NCBI RefSeq assembly: GCF_000814005.1
Contig: NZ_JWLK01000001.1
Location: 992,001 to 1,056,000, forward strand
Origin: Ruegeria sp. ANG-S4
GTDB taxonomy: Bacteria > Pseudomonadota > Alphaproteobacteria > Rhodobacterales > Rhodobacteraceae
DNA: 64,000 nt
Reading direction: 5' to 3'
A model generated the notes under the pieces. The model was not told the DNA's origin, did no database searches, and saw nothing but the letters and a program-made list of their open reading frames with translations. Shown one piece after another: positions 46,610-55,468 of this stretch (positions are counted from its first letter, which is position 1; each line of letters starts with the position of its first letter). Made by a program: the position numbers and the translations under genes.

Positions 46610-47407
46610 CTAGACGGCCTGCCGGATCACCATGCCATCGAAGGCCGGGGTGATGTAATCCGGGGTTTCCGCGTCCACCGTCGCGTAATCCAGGTCAATA
46701 TGCATATTCGTCAACACAGCAGACCGCGGGCGCAATTCGTCAATCCAGCCCAGCGTCTTTTCGAGATGTGCATGGGTCGGATGGGGTGATCGGCGCAAGG
46801 CGTCAATGATCAGGCAGTCCAGATCAGCCAACGCGTCGCGCGTGTCGTCGTGAAATTCTGCCACATCAGGCAGGTAGGCCAAATCGTTGATCCGGAAACC
46901 AAGGGCATCGATTGACCCGTGATTGACGCTGAATGGCGCGAATGGAATGCTTCCACCGGGGCCATCAATTTCGAACGGTCCATTGATGGTTTTGAGATCG
47001 AGTATCGGCGGGTAGGGAGAGCCTTCGGGTTGCACGAACGCGTATCCGAACCGTCCCAGCAGGTCATTTTGCGTATCGCCATCGGCCCAGACCGGCACGC
47101 GCGATTTCATATTGAAAACGATCATCCGCAGATCATCGATGCCGTTCATATGATCCGCGTGGGAGTGAGTATAGACCACCCCGTCCAACCGACCTGTTTC
47201 AGTGTCCAGCAGTTGGCTGCGCATGTCCGGAGACGTATCAATAAGCACCGTGGTGGTTCCATTCGGACCGTCACGTTCCACCAAAAGCGAGCATCGCCGA
47301 CGAATATTCTTCGGGTTCCGGGGGTCGCATTCACCCCAATGCCCGCCCAGACGGGGTACACCGCCGGATGACCCGCAGCCCAAAATGGTGAACCGGAATT
47401 CACTCAT
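46610..47407 (-). CDS. PhnP-like metallo-beta-lactamase-fold hydrolase
   Basis: A 265-residue protein with zinc ligands in THSHADHMNG. Other ligand positions are seen in VNHGS and LIIDALRRSPHPTHAH. The N terminus LGCGSSGGVPRLGG, followed by NPKNIRRRCS, is shared with the phosphodiesterase PhnP and RNase Z-like proteins. Likely a cyclic phosphodiesterase. It overlaps tatD by 4 bp, as in many alphaproteobacteria where holB-tatD-MBL occur together. Confidence 0.85.
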   Translation of the reverse strand: MSEFRFTILGCGSSGGVPRLGGHWGECDPRNPKNIRRRCSLLVERDGPNGTTTVLIDTSPDMRSQLLDTETGRLDGVVYTHSHADHMNGIDDLRMIVFNMKSRVPVWADGDTQNDLLGRFGYAFVQPEGSPYPPILDLKTINGPFEIDGPGGSIPFAPFSVNHGSIDALGFRINDLAYLPDVAEFHDDTRDALADLDCLIIDALRRSPHPTHAHLEKTLGWIDELRPRSAVLTNMHIDLDYATVDAETPDYITPAFDGMVIRQAV

Positions 47408-48210
47408 GCGGCGGCCTTGTAACGGGCTGCCTTGGAGAACAGACGGTCAAAATTGGCTTGGGTTTGAGCGGCGAAATGTTCGTAGGGCAATCCAAAAATC
47501 TCGGCCCCTTTTTTTGCCGTGAAGGCCGTGTAGGCTGGCTCGTTTCGCTTGCCGCGATACGGTGGCGGCGCCAGATAGGGCGCGTCCGTTTCCACGAGAA
47601 TTCGGTCAATCGGGGCTACGGCGAAGATGCCGCGCAATTCCTGACTTTTGGGAAACGCGGCGATGCCGGACATCGAGAGGTAAAAGCCAAGGTCCAAAGT
47701 GGCCTTGGCCAACTGCGCCGAAGACGAAAAACAATGCATCACGCATGAATAGGGCGCATTTCGAAACTCGTCGGTCAGGATCCGGGCCATGTCATCGTCG
47801 GCGGCGCGGGAATGGATGATAAGCGGCAATCCGGTGCGCTGGGCGGCTTCGATGTGAATGCGCAAGGATTGCTTTTGTACAGCCGCCGATTCCGAGGTGT
47901 AATGGTAATCCAGCCCCGTTTCGCCGATGCCAACGAATTTGGGATGCTGCGCCAGGGCGACAAGTTCGTCGACGCTGGTCAGCGGCTCGTCAGCTGCGCT
48001 CATGGGATGTGTGCCTGCCGCGTAGAATATGGGTGCGTGGGCCTCGGCAATGGCTCGGATCGCAGGTTCGTTGCGCAACCGGGTGCAAATCGTCACCATG
48101 CGGGTGACACCTGCGTCAGCGGCGCGGGCGACAATGTCGTCCAGTTGTCCGTCGAAATCGGGGAAATCCAGATGGCAGTGACTGTCGGTGATCTGGGGGG
48201 TGTTGCTCAT
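47404..48210 (-). CDS. tatD: TatD-family metal-dependent deoxyribonuclease
   Basis: A 268-residue TIM-barrel hydrolase. Metal ligands show as DSHCHLDFPDF at the N terminus, GETGLDYHY near residue 95, HSRAADDD, and ETDAPYLAP near residue 200. Homologues have 3'-5' exonuclease or DNA-repair activity. It is coupled by 4-bp overlaps to holB upstream and the MBL hydrolase downstream. Confidence 0.92.
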   Translation of the reverse strand: MSNTPQITDSHCHLDFPDFDGQLDDIVARAADAGVTRMVTICTRLRNEPAIRAIAEAHAPIFYAAGTHPMSAADEPLTSVDELVALAQHPKFVGIGETGLDYHYTSESAAVQKQSLRIHIEAAQRTGLPLIIHSRAADDDMARILTDEFRNAPYSCVMHCFSSSAQLAKATLDLGFYLSMSGIAAFPKSQELRGIFAVAPIDRILVETDAPYLAPPPYRGKRNEPAYTAFTAKKGAEIFGLPYEHFAAQTQANFDRLFSKAARYKAAA

Positions 48211-49328
48211 CTGCTCGCGCCAGCGGTTTCCTGTATCTTGAACACCGTATCTAGGACCAGAGCGGCAGGGTCAAGGTTCACCGCCTGGCCATGGCGCGCG
48301 CGGGCCGTGATGGTCGCCGCGACCTCTGCCCATTTCCGCGCTTGTTGGGGCGATGCGGACAAGCGGGCCAATACATGCGCTTCGCCCGCCGCGGCCTCGG
48401 GCGTGGGTGGGGCACCGGCTGCCCCGGTCACGGAAAGGCGGGAAAGTGCTATGTCGATCAAATTGAGCAACAGGTCGAAACGATCGGCGGCACCGCGCTG
48501 GGCAGCGGCCTCGGCCAGCGCAAGGGTGCGTTGGCGATCCAGACGGGGTAGGGTGGCCAGGATTTCGATGAGCTCGGTGTAAATCTCAAGACCATTTAAA
48601 TTGATCAACCGCACCGCATCGCCGACCGACCCTGCGGCCAACGCGGCAAGATGGTCTGGCTGGGATGGCACATTTGCACCGGTCTGCGTCAGTGCGGCCT
48701 GCATGTCCTGTGCGCCAAGCGGCAAGAGCCGCAGCGTTCGGCAACGCGATTTTATGGTCGGCAACAGGCGTGTGGGCTGGTGCGAGACCAAAAGCAGCGT
48801 TGTGCGTGCAGGTGGCTCTTCCAGCATTTTCAGAAGAGCGTTGGCCGCGTTGACATTCATTTCGTCGGCTGGATCCACGATCACAACCCGCCGCCCGCCG
48901 TCCGCGGCGGTCATACCGAAAAACCGACCCAATTTGCGGATATCATCCACAACGATTTCACCGCGAAGTTTGCCCTTCTTGTCCACGGACCGGATGATCG
49001 AGGCCAAACCGGGTTCGGCCCCAGATAGAATGCGATGCGACACCGAATGGTCAGGGTCGATATCCAGCGTTTCAGGCGACGGCGCGGCACCGAACAACCC
49101 GCCATCATCCTGAGGCGGGGTCGCGAGCAGAAATCTTGCGATCCGCCAAGCCAGCGTTGCCTTTCCGCAGCCACGTGGACCGGTCAGCAACCAACCATGA
49201 TGAAGCCGATCCGAATTATAGGCGGTCAGAAACGCCTGTTCCGCCGCGCTTTGGCCAAACAGCTGCGCGGTCTCTCGCGGATGTGGCGCACCGGGCACCT
49301 GATCTGGGGCTGGAATGTCGTCGCTCAT
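48207..49328 (-). CDS. holB: DNA polymerase III subunit delta'
   Basis: Clamp-loader subunit of 373 residues. The P-loop-like sequence GPRGCGKATL, the sensor region NAANALLKMLEEPP, and the SRC motif in IKSRCRTLRLLPL are visible. Delta' helps open the beta clamp and normally lacks ATPase activity. It is located 10 bp after tmk and overlaps tatD by 4 bp, matching the usual tmk-holB order. Confidence 0.94.
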   Translation of the reverse strand: MSDDIPAPDQVPGAPHPRETAQLFGQSAAEQAFLTAYNSDRLHHGWLLTGPRGCGKATLAWRIARFLLATPPQDDGGLFGAAPSPETLDIDPDHSVSHRILSGAEPGLASIIRSVDKKGKLRGEIVVDDIRKLGRFFGMTAADGGRRVVIVDPADEMNVNAANALLKMLEEPPARTTLLLVSHQPTRLLPTIKSRCRTLRLLPLGAQDMQAALTQTGANVPSQPDHLAALAAGSVGDAVRLINLNGLEIYTELIEILATLPRLDRQRTLALAEAAAQRGAADRFDLLLNLIDIALSRLSVTGAAGAPPTPEAAAGEAHVLARLSASPQQARKWAEVAATITARARHGQAVNLDPAALVLDTVFKIQETAGASR

Positions 49329-49338
49329 TGCCGATTGA

Positions 49339-49962
49339 TCACAGGACTTTCGATACGATTTCTCTCACATCCTGCGCGACGCTGTCTATGTCCCTGTTCC
49401 CGTCGACGACCCGAAACCGGTGGGGATACTCGTCGGCCAATGCCAGAAACCCCGCACGCATTCGCCGCTGCAGGTCCGGGCCAAAGTCTTCAAAACGTTC
49501 TTCGGCACCCTGACGCCCCTTGGCGCGTGACAGGCCGGTGTCCGGGTCCATGTCGATCAAGAGCGTCAGGTCGGGCTCGCGCCCGATCATCAGGCTGTGA
49601 AGTTGATCCACCAACCCTCTCAGATCGCCGCGCGACAGGCCCTGGTACATTCGCGTGCTATCTGCAAAGCGGTCACAAATCACGATTTTCCCGGCAGCCA
49701 GGGCTGGCTGGATCGTTCGTTCCAGATGATCACGCCGCGCAGCCGTGAACAGCAGGATTTCGGTTTCAGCCGACCAGCGGTCCGGGTCACCTTGCAAGAC
49801 CAGGTTTCGGATTTCCTCGGCCCCGTCCGAGCCGCCGGGTTCGCGCGTCAGAACAACCTGATGCCCAGCCTTGCGCAATTCATCGGCGAGCATTCGCGCT
49901 TGCGAAGACTTTCCAGAACCATCAATGCCTTCAAAGGTCAGAAACAACCCACCTTGCGTCAC
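49339..49962 (-). CDS. tmk: Thymidylate kinase
   Basis: A 207-residue kinase converting dTMP to dTDP. The P-loop is FEGIDGSGKSSQ, followed by the TREPGGS motif with the substrate Arg, then CDRFADST and a lid region rich in Arg with LSRAKGRQGAEERFE. It overlaps the carboxypeptidase gene by 4 bp and precedes holB. Confidence 0.95.
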   Translation of the reverse strand: MTQGGLFLTFEGIDGSGKSSQARMLADELRKAGHQVVLTREPGGSDGAEEIRNLVLQGDPDRWSAETEILLFTAARRDHLERTIQPALAAGKIVICDRFADSTRMYQGLSRGDLRGLVDQLHSLMIGREPDLTLLIDMDPDTGLSRAKGRQGAEERFEDFGPDLQRRMRAGFLALADEYPHRFRVVDGNRDIDSVAQDVREIVSKVL

Positions 49963-51125
49963 AACTGCCCCAACGGTGTGTTTATGACATCCTTTAGAAC
50001 GATACCGCCAACGGTCAGCATGCGAACCACAAATCCGCCCTGCGGCACATCATTCGCCGCAACCAGTGGGCGACGGATTTCCGGCAGACCCTCAGGCCTG
50101 ATCACCAGTTCGGCCAATTGCTGACCTTTGATAACCGGGGCATTGATCGGGCCATCATAGACAATCTCTGCTTCAACGTCGGAATCTCCGAGCACCGGGA
50201 AAAGCAGGGTCAGGTCCTCTTCGGGGACGAGCCCAACCGTGGGTTCCGCACCCATCCAAAGCTTTGCTTCCGCTATCGGTTCTTCGGCGCTGGCAACTGA
50301 CCTCTCGACAAAATTTCGAAACGACCAGTTAACCACGGCCTCAGCCTCCTCTGCGCGGCGGGCCGTGCTGTCCAGGCCGGATAGAACAAAGACGACGCGC
50401 CGGTCGCCCTGTTTGGCCGAGCCGACAAGCCCATACCCCGCTTCCTGCGTATGGCCGGTCTTTAAGCCGTCCGCGCCAATGTCGAGTTTCAGCAAGGGGT
50501 TACGATTGCGCGCGTTCGATGGCGCCCGACCATCGAATTCATACACTTCTTCGGCAAACAACGGGTAATATTCGGGGAAATCCGTAATCAACCGATCCGC
50601 CAAAACGGCCAGGTCATGCACGGACATCATGTGACCAGCGGCAGGCCAACCATTCGAGTTGGCAAAATTCGAATGGTCCATGCCCATTTTCTTGGCGCGT
50701 TGCGTCATGAACCGCGCAAACCCGGCCTCTGTTCCGTCTGGGCTGAGCGCCTCGGCGATAACAACGCAGGCGTCGTTGCCGGACAGCACGATGATCCCGC
50801 GCAGCAGGTCCTCGACGCGAACGCGATCCTGCGTGTTCAGGAACATGGTCGAACCGCCATAGCTCATGGCATGTTCGGACACTGGTAGAGTTTCATCCAG
50901 TGTCAAACGCCCGTCGCGCAATGCTTCAAAAGCCACGTAGAGGGTCATGAGCTTGGACATTGACGCGGGCGGCAGCGGCAAATCGGCCTCTTTCGACAGC
51001 AATACAGTCCCGGTTTTTTGATCCATCACGTAGGCCGCGCGGGCAGTGGTATCAAAAGCGTGCGCCGGCAGCGCGAACGCAGCCAGCCCAATGGCCAGAG
51101 TGGTTGAACGTAGCACGGACAGCAT
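49959..51125 (-). CDS. D-alanyl-D-alanine carboxypeptidase (PBP5/6 type)
   Basis: Periplasmic serine peptidase of 388 residues trimming pentapeptides of peptidoglycan. Signal peptide ends near AHAF. The active-site SxxK is S55-M-S-K58, SGN lies in VLSGNDACVV, and KTG in LKTGHTQEAGYG. The C-terminal beta domain of PBP5 proteins follows. It lies between a SPOR lipoprotein gene and tmk, linking cell-wall and replication genes in one minus-strand run. Confidence 0.93.
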   Translation of the reverse strand: MLSVLRSTTLAIGLAAFALPAHAFDTTARAAYVMDQKTGTVLLSKEADLPLPPASMSKLMTLYVAFEALRDGRLTLDETLPVSEHAMSYGGSTMFLNTQDRVRVEDLLRGIIVLSGNDACVVIAEALSPDGTEAGFARFMTQRAKKMGMDHSNFANSNGWPAAGHMMSVHDLAVLADRLITDFPEYYPLFAEEVYEFDGRAPSNARNRNPLLKLDIGADGLKTGHTQEAGYGLVGSAKQGDRRVVFVLSGLDSTARRAEEAEAVVNWSFRNFVERSVASAEEPIAEAKLWMGAEPTVGLVPEEDLTLLFPVLGDSDVEAEIVYDGPINAPVIKGQQLAELVIRPEGLPEIRRPLVAANDVPQGGFVVRMLTVGGIVLKDVINTPLGQL

Positions 51126-51144
51126 TGTCAGCCTCCTGTTTTCC

Positions 51145-52479
51145 TCAGTTCTTGGCCGTGAAGGCGTCGGTAAAGCCCAGGTCTTTTACGTCAGACAGGA
51201 TAGCACGGCGTTCGGCCCGCGTATTGGCCGGGCCGACCAGCACACGCCAGACAGTGTTGTCTTCAGTCTTGAGCTCACTGACCTGCGCAATCATGCCATT
51301 GCGGCGGATTTTGTCTGCGGCACTTTTGGCGTTGGACTCAACCCCAAATGTTCCGACCTGAACAAAGGGTTTGGCCAAAGCGCTGGTTGAGGCTGCGGCC
51401 GTGGTGGTTGCGGCGGTCGGCTCGCTGGCCTCGATGGCCGCGGCGACGCCTTCAATCGGGTCCAGCGGTGTTTCAGTGATCTCGTTTGGATCCTTCTTTT
51501 GCCACCACTTGCGCTTTGCCGGTTTTTCAGATGGCGGCGCGACTTCGGGGTCAGCCAAGGCAGCGGTTTGCGCCGCCTCAGGCGTCGTCGCCTCGGGTGT
51601 GTCCGTTGCAGATGCAGCAGCAATTGCAGCCGTTGCACCAGCTGCTGCGGCCACCTCGGCCGTCTCTTCAGCCGGTTTTTTCTGCCACCACTTGCGTTTT
51701 GCAGGCTTTTCAGTAGGCAGCTCTGCCTCCGCAATGGCTTCGGGTTCAGCTTCCGCTGCGGGTTCTGGCTCTGCCTCAGCAACGGATGGCGTTGATTCAG
51801 TAGCTTCTGCTGCGTCCGCTGATGCAGCCCCTGCCGCCGTGCCGGCCGCAACTGCCACCGCAGCGGTTTCCGCCGCAGGTTTTTTCTGCCACCACTTGCG
51901 TTTCGCAGGTTTTGGTTCCGCCTCGTCGGTCGTTTCCGCCTCGGCTACCTCGGTGTCGGTATCTTCAGGTGTTGGTTCCTCGGGGACGGGCGCGACTTCT
52001 ATCTCTTCGCGCCGCAAAGCCACGACCTGCAACCTGCTTGGCGCACCGGCCAGCATGCCCAATTTCGCTGCTGCCGAAGACGAAACCTGAAGGGCCGGAC
52101 CCGGCAGATTTGCGTCGCGACGGAACAAGGCACCTGTGACAGATTTGTTGTTCGCGGTGTTCTTGATCACGACCCGCTCTGGTTGGCCGACATCCGGGTG
52201 AGCGACCCAGATACCACCAAGCGATGGCCGTCCGTCCCACAACCCGGCTTCGCTGACCTCGAAGACATCGGGGGCTTCGACGTCTCGCTGAGAACCTGAA
52301 GTCGCCTGGGGAAAAAGTTCGATCGGGCCGTCATCACCATCCGATGCTTCCGCCGCCTCTTCCGGTGCCGCAGCACCCGGCAGACTTAACCCTTCATCGC
52401 ATCCTGCTAAAGCTGTTATCGCCAAAGCCAACATCGCCAGCCGGTGTGGCCCAAAGCGTGAAACCGTCGCTTGCTCCAT
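51145..52479 (-). CDS. SPOR-domain lipoprotein with repeated Trp/Lys motif
   Basis: A 444-residue envelope protein: lipoprotein signal with Cys27 in LAGC, a double-psi beta-barrel-like segment similar to RlpA (about 75-155), a long Ala/Glu/Pro-rich low-complexity linker, and a SPOR domain (about 370-444) that binds glycan strands lacking stem peptides at septa. The linker contains three near-identical KPAKRKWWQKK motifs (DNA near 51501, 51684 and 51888). It resembles RlpA, but the linker is unusual. ATG 52479 has AAGGG upstream. It precedes the carboxypeptidase gene by 19 bp. Confidence 0.85.
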   Translation of the reverse strand: MEQATVSRFGPHRLAMLALAITALAGCDEGLSLPGAAAPEEAAEASDGDDGPIELFPQATSGSQRDVEAPDVFEVSEAGLWDGRPSLGGIWVAHPDVGQPERVVIKNTANNKSVTGALFRRDANLPGPALQVSSSAAAKLGMLAGAPSRLQVVALRREEIEVAPVPEEPTPEDTDTEVAEAETTDEAEPKPAKRKWWQKKPAAETAAVAVAAGTAAGAASADAAEATESTPSVAEAEPEPAAEAEPEAIAEAELPTEKPAKRKWWQKKPAEETAEVAAAAGATAAIAAASATDTPEATTPEAAQTAALADPEVAPPSEKPAKRKWWQKKDPNEITETPLDPIEGVAAAIEASEPTAATTTAAASTSALAKPFVQVGTFGVESNAKSAADKIRRNGMIAQVSELKTEDNTVWRVLVGPANTRAERRAILSDVKDLGFTDAFTAKN

Positions 52480-52683
52480 CTTTTCATCCCTTGCCTGACA
52501 AGGCCATTCTGGCCGCGCCTCACCGCACATATGCTGGTTCTTTTTGCCAGTCTCGTACGGTTACTCTCCTCAATCATAACGCGACCGCCGTTATATTGAA
52601 AGATGCCAGCCGCGAGTTGTGCAAGATTTCCGGGATTTTGGCTTGCCTCCAACCGCAACTGCGCTTAGACCCTGCCCTCACGC

Positions 52684-52773
52684 GGGGAGGTGGCAGAGTG
52701 GTCGAATGCGGCGGTCTTGAAAACCGTTGAACGTGAGAGCGTTCCCAGGGTTCGAATCCCTGTCTCCCCGCCA
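52684..52773 (+). tRNA. tRNA-Ser (UGA anticodon)
   Basis: Class II tRNA of 90 nt including an encoded CCA. The acceptor pair is GGGGAGG with TCTCCCC plus one discriminator G, the anticodon loop is CTTGAAA with TGA, there is a long variable arm, and the T arm is CAGGG-TTCGAAT-CCCTG. It forms the border between the conserved region and the mobile one; a serine tRNA is a common landing site. Confidence 0.95.
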
Positions 52774-53148
52774 CTCATACCTGGCTCACTTCAGTTGTGT
52801 TTTCTGACCCGGAATTGTGCCGCAATTCCCGCGCGTTGGCGCATGCGCTTTCAATCAGAGACGGAGCAGATCGTACACTCAGAGCGCAATTCCGGCCGCA
52901 ATCTCAGTGCCGCATTTTGGCGGGGTCGCTTTGGGCGGCATTTCCCTGATACCCGGCAATTTACAGGGAATTCCCTTGAAACGGGTTCGAATGCAGACGC
53001 TTCACATGTCAGAACTTTATGTTTTTCAGAGGTTTATGTTGCAAATTCCCTAAAAAGTGGAACAGGGAATTTTCTCGTGGGAACAGGCAATTGTTCCGCC
53101 GGATCAGGGAGGGCGAACCCCGTATCAGGGACGCAGGATCTGGAGATG
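52774..53148. other. Non-coding stretch between tRNA-Ser and the recombinase, with GGGAATT-type repeats
   Basis: No supportable gene. The stretch carries several copies or inverted copies of an ACAGGGAATT-like unit: 52963-52972, 53062-53071, 53083-53092 (ACAGGCAATT), with reversed copies at 52940-52948 and 53043-53051. A hairpin GGAATTG (52811-52817) pairs with CAATTCC (52823-52829). The last two forward copies are exactly 21 bp apart. Such units could be recombinase arm sites, but this is not established. Confidence 0.5.
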
Positions 53149-54828
53149 TTAGAAGCCGAACAGGCGTTCCTGTTCAGCCCAGTCAAGTGGGAGGGTCACG
53201 CTGACCAGACGCTTGAGTGTAAGCTCAGGCGGCTGGGTGCCGTCGAGAATCGCAGCCTGAATCTTCGGGGAGAGAAAGGCGAGCTGGGCGCGGGTGCGGA
53301 TGAAGGCGCCGGGGACGCTTTCGCGGCGTGCAATTTCCATCAGTTGAACTCCGGCTTTTAGATCGCGCGCCCAGCCATGGGCGCGGATCAGCATGGACCG
53401 GAGGTGGGGATCGGGTTGGGGTGCCATGTCTCCGGCGATGACCTTGGCCTCGACGCCGCGGCGGCGCAGATCGAAAGATGCGGTGATGTAGGTGAGATCC
53501 GGGTGCAGATGGTCCGGAGCAATGCCAACTGCGCTTGCCAGAGTTTTGGGGTCCAATTCGAGATCAATATGTCCTCGTGCAATTTTGCCTTTGGTCAGAA
53601 GAGCAGCGCCGACCTGACTGGCTTGGCGTTGAAGCCGGGTTACTAAATCCGCAACTGAAGTCTGAACCGCCTCCGCTAACCCGGCCTCCGGCTGCGCCAG
53701 TACCTGATGCGCGGCGGCGGCGTCTTGCAGATGTCTAACGATGACATCAATGACTGCGTCCTCCAGCGCTGGGCCGGGCAGTCGCCAGCCGGAGGTATCC
53801 TTGCCGCCCGAGATTAGCCTGTTGGAGACATAGTAGCGCAACCGCCGGCCTTTGCGGGTTGTATGGGTTGGCGTCAACCGATCACCAGTTTCATCCTGCA
53901 GCAGACCGGTGAGCCAGGCGCCGGGGTCATTGGTGCGTAGGCGCGCATCGGGTGTAAGGTTTGCACGGGATCGCCGCGACGCTTGGCGCATTTTCTCCTG
54001 TACGCGGTCCCAGATGTCCTGGTCGATGATCGCCGGATGTTGTCCGTCCCAGATCTTATCCTTGTGGCGGATTTTTCCGAGATAGACCGGGTTGCGCAGC
54101 AGGTAATAGATTTGACCCCGTGACAGCGGACAATCCCCTTTCACTCTGCCATCCGCGCGAACAACCCGCTTCGACCGCAGGTCTTCTGCCGTTGCCCGTT
54201 CTTCTACTTTGCGCAGGCAACCCAGCGCGTCATAGAGCCCAAAGAGATGCCGGACCGTTCTGGCCTCCTCTTCAATCACCACCAGCGTTCTTGCCTTCGG
54301 ATCGGGGTGGCGGTCATAGCCCAGGGGCAGGTTGCCACCCATCCAAAGCCCCTTTTTCTTAGACGCTGCGATTTTGTCGCGAATACGTTCGGCGGTGACT
54401 TCCCGTTCAAACTGAGCGAAGGACAACAACACATTCAGCGTCAACCGGCCCATGGAAGATGAGGTATTGAAGGCCTGTGTAACCGAGACAAAAGAACAGT
54501 TTGTCTGCTCCAGCCGTTCGACTAGCTTGGAGAAGTCGGCAAGCGATCGGGTCAGCCGGTCGATCTTGTAAACCACAACCATGTCGATACGCCCGGCATC
54601 AATCTCTTCAAGCAGGCGTCGCAGGGCGGGGCGTTCGAGTGTGCCGCCCGACAGGCCACCGTCATCGTATCGCTCGTCCAACAGGCTCCAGCCTTCATGT
54701 CGCTGGCTGGCGACATAGGCTGCGCAGGCCTCATATTGCGCGTCCAGCGAATTAAAGTCCTGATCCAGCCCCTCTTCGGAGGACTTGCGCGTGTAGATGG
54801 CGCATCGGGTTTTGCGGCGCGGGCTCAT
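53149..54828 (-). CDS. Large serine recombinase
   Basis: Site-specific recombinase of 559 residues. The resolvase domain starts with CAIYTRKSSEEG, in which Ser16 is the nucleophile, and continues with DRLTRSLADF. The RNase H-like core is followed by the Recombinase domain (about 165-270) and a C-terminal DNA-binding region without the usual zinc-ribbon Cys. The end overlaps the DUF2924 gene by 4 bp. A TTG/ATG-poor upstream extension was rejected: ATG 54828 puts the catalytic motif near the N terminus. Likely mobilises the surrounding cassette. Confidence 0.9.
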   Translation of the reverse strand: MSPRRKTRCAIYTRKSSEEGLDQDFNSLDAQYEACAAYVASQRHEGWSLLDERYDDGGLSGGTLERPALRRLLEEIDAGRIDMVVVYKIDRLTRSLADFSKLVERLEQTNCSFVSVTQAFNTSSSMGRLTLNVLLSFAQFEREVTAERIRDKIAASKKKGLWMGGNLPLGYDRHPDPKARTLVVIEEEARTVRHLFGLYDALGCLRKVEERATAEDLRSKRVVRADGRVKGDCPLSRGQIYYLLRNPVYLGKIRHKDKIWDGQHPAIIDQDIWDRVQEKMRQASRRSRANLTPDARLRTNDPGAWLTGLLQDETGDRLTPTHTTRKGRRLRYYVSNRLISGGKDTSGWRLPGPALEDAVIDVIVRHLQDAAAAHQVLAQPEAGLAEAVQTSVADLVTRLQRQASQVGAALLTKGKIARGHIDLELDPKTLASAVGIAPDHLHPDLTYITASFDLRRRGVEAKVIAGDMAPQPDPHLRSMLIRAHGWARDLKAGVQLMEIARRESVPGAFIRTRAQLAFLSPKIQAAILDGTQPPELTLKRLVSVTLPLDWAEQERLFGF

Positions 54829-55241
54829 TTGGCGATCTTTCGGGTGAGTCCGAAAAATCGCGGCCCTGACCAATGCGCGCCGGTAATCTCTCGGGCTATG
54901 GCTGAGAGAGAGCGATAGGACCGACCGTTCCAAGTGAAGCCGTCCCCTGTCACATCGACCATATGGGTCACGCCATTCCACTCGCGCAGCAAGCGCCCGC
55001 CGGGTTTTAGGGCAGGGCATGTAGGCCGGGGCTTCTTCTCAGAGCTCTTTTCCAGCGTGGCTTTGAGCTGTCGAGACAGCCCGCCATGACGGCGGGACTG
55101 CATCTCAAAGGCGATAAAACGGCGCAGGAAGGGTTGGCTGAGCATGAAGGGTGCGGGTTGATCAAACAGTTGCTGCCAAAGCGTGACCAGATCCGATCGA
55201 CTCATGGCGGCCAGATCGGCGACGTCTCTGGTCTTGGTCAT
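54825..55241 (-). CDS. DUF2924 protein
   Basis: A 138-residue basic protein of DUF2924, whose pattern is present: WQQLFDQPAP near residue 22, RRHGGLS, then LKPGGRLLREWNGVTHMVDV and GRSYRSLSAIAREITGAHWSGPRFFGL. Members sit beside large serine recombinases in alphaproteobacteria and phages. It lies in the three-gene unit DUF3489, DUF2924, recombinase with 4-bp overlaps. The C-terminal part probably binds DNA or acts as an accessory factor, which is inferred from context only. Confidence 0.82.
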   Translation of the reverse strand: MTKTRDVADLAAMSRSDLVTLWQQLFDQPAPFMLSQPFLRRFIAFEMQSRRHGGLSRQLKATLEKSSEKKPRPTCPALKPGGRLLREWNGVTHMVDVTGDGFTWNGRSYRSLSAIAREITGAHWSGPRFFGLTRKIAK

Positions 55242-55468
55242 GACGCTTCTCCTGTTCCCGCCGTCAGGTGATACGTGGATGATCCATTTTGTTTGTCGGA
55301 TGTCCGCCGTTCAATCGTCGCGCCTTTCTTCCGTAACCCACTCAATGCCGCTCGGACCGAATGAGGCTGCCACCCCGTTGCTTTGCAGAGCGCCGCAAGG
55401 CTGGCACCGTTCGGGCGACGCAACAACGCTTGCACCTTGTCAATTTTGGTTTGTTTGGATTTGGACAT
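55238..55468 (-). CDS. DUF3489 small DNA-binding-like protein
   Basis: A 76-residue protein of DUF3489 with a winged-helix-like pattern: KVQALLRRPNGASLAALCKATG, a turn (WQPHSVRAALSGLRKKG) and a C-terminal strand. It overlaps DUF2924 by 4 bp and is the first gene of the recombinase operon. The helix-turn-helix character suggests a regulator or directionality factor. Divergent from the ParB-methylase gene across about 457 bp. Confidence 0.78.
   Translation of the reverse strand: MSKSKQTKIDKVQALLRRPNGASLAALCKATGWQPHSVRAALSGLRKKGATIERRTSDKQNGSSTYHLTAGTGEAS

Noticed and set aside
51371..52090. Plus-strand 239-codon frame rich in Ala and Ser
   Set aside because: It is the complement of the low-complexity linker of the SPOR lipoprotein and has no independent features.
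52982..52991. GGGTTCGAAT matching the T loop of tRNA-Ser, considered as an att repeat
   Set aside because: Only 10 bp match and the flanks differ; too short to claim a duplicated tRNA end.
52690..53361. Plus-strand frame of 223 codons starting inside the tRNA-Ser gene
   Set aside because: It begins in the tRNA, crosses the repeat region and ends antisense to the recombinase, so it is not a plausible gene.
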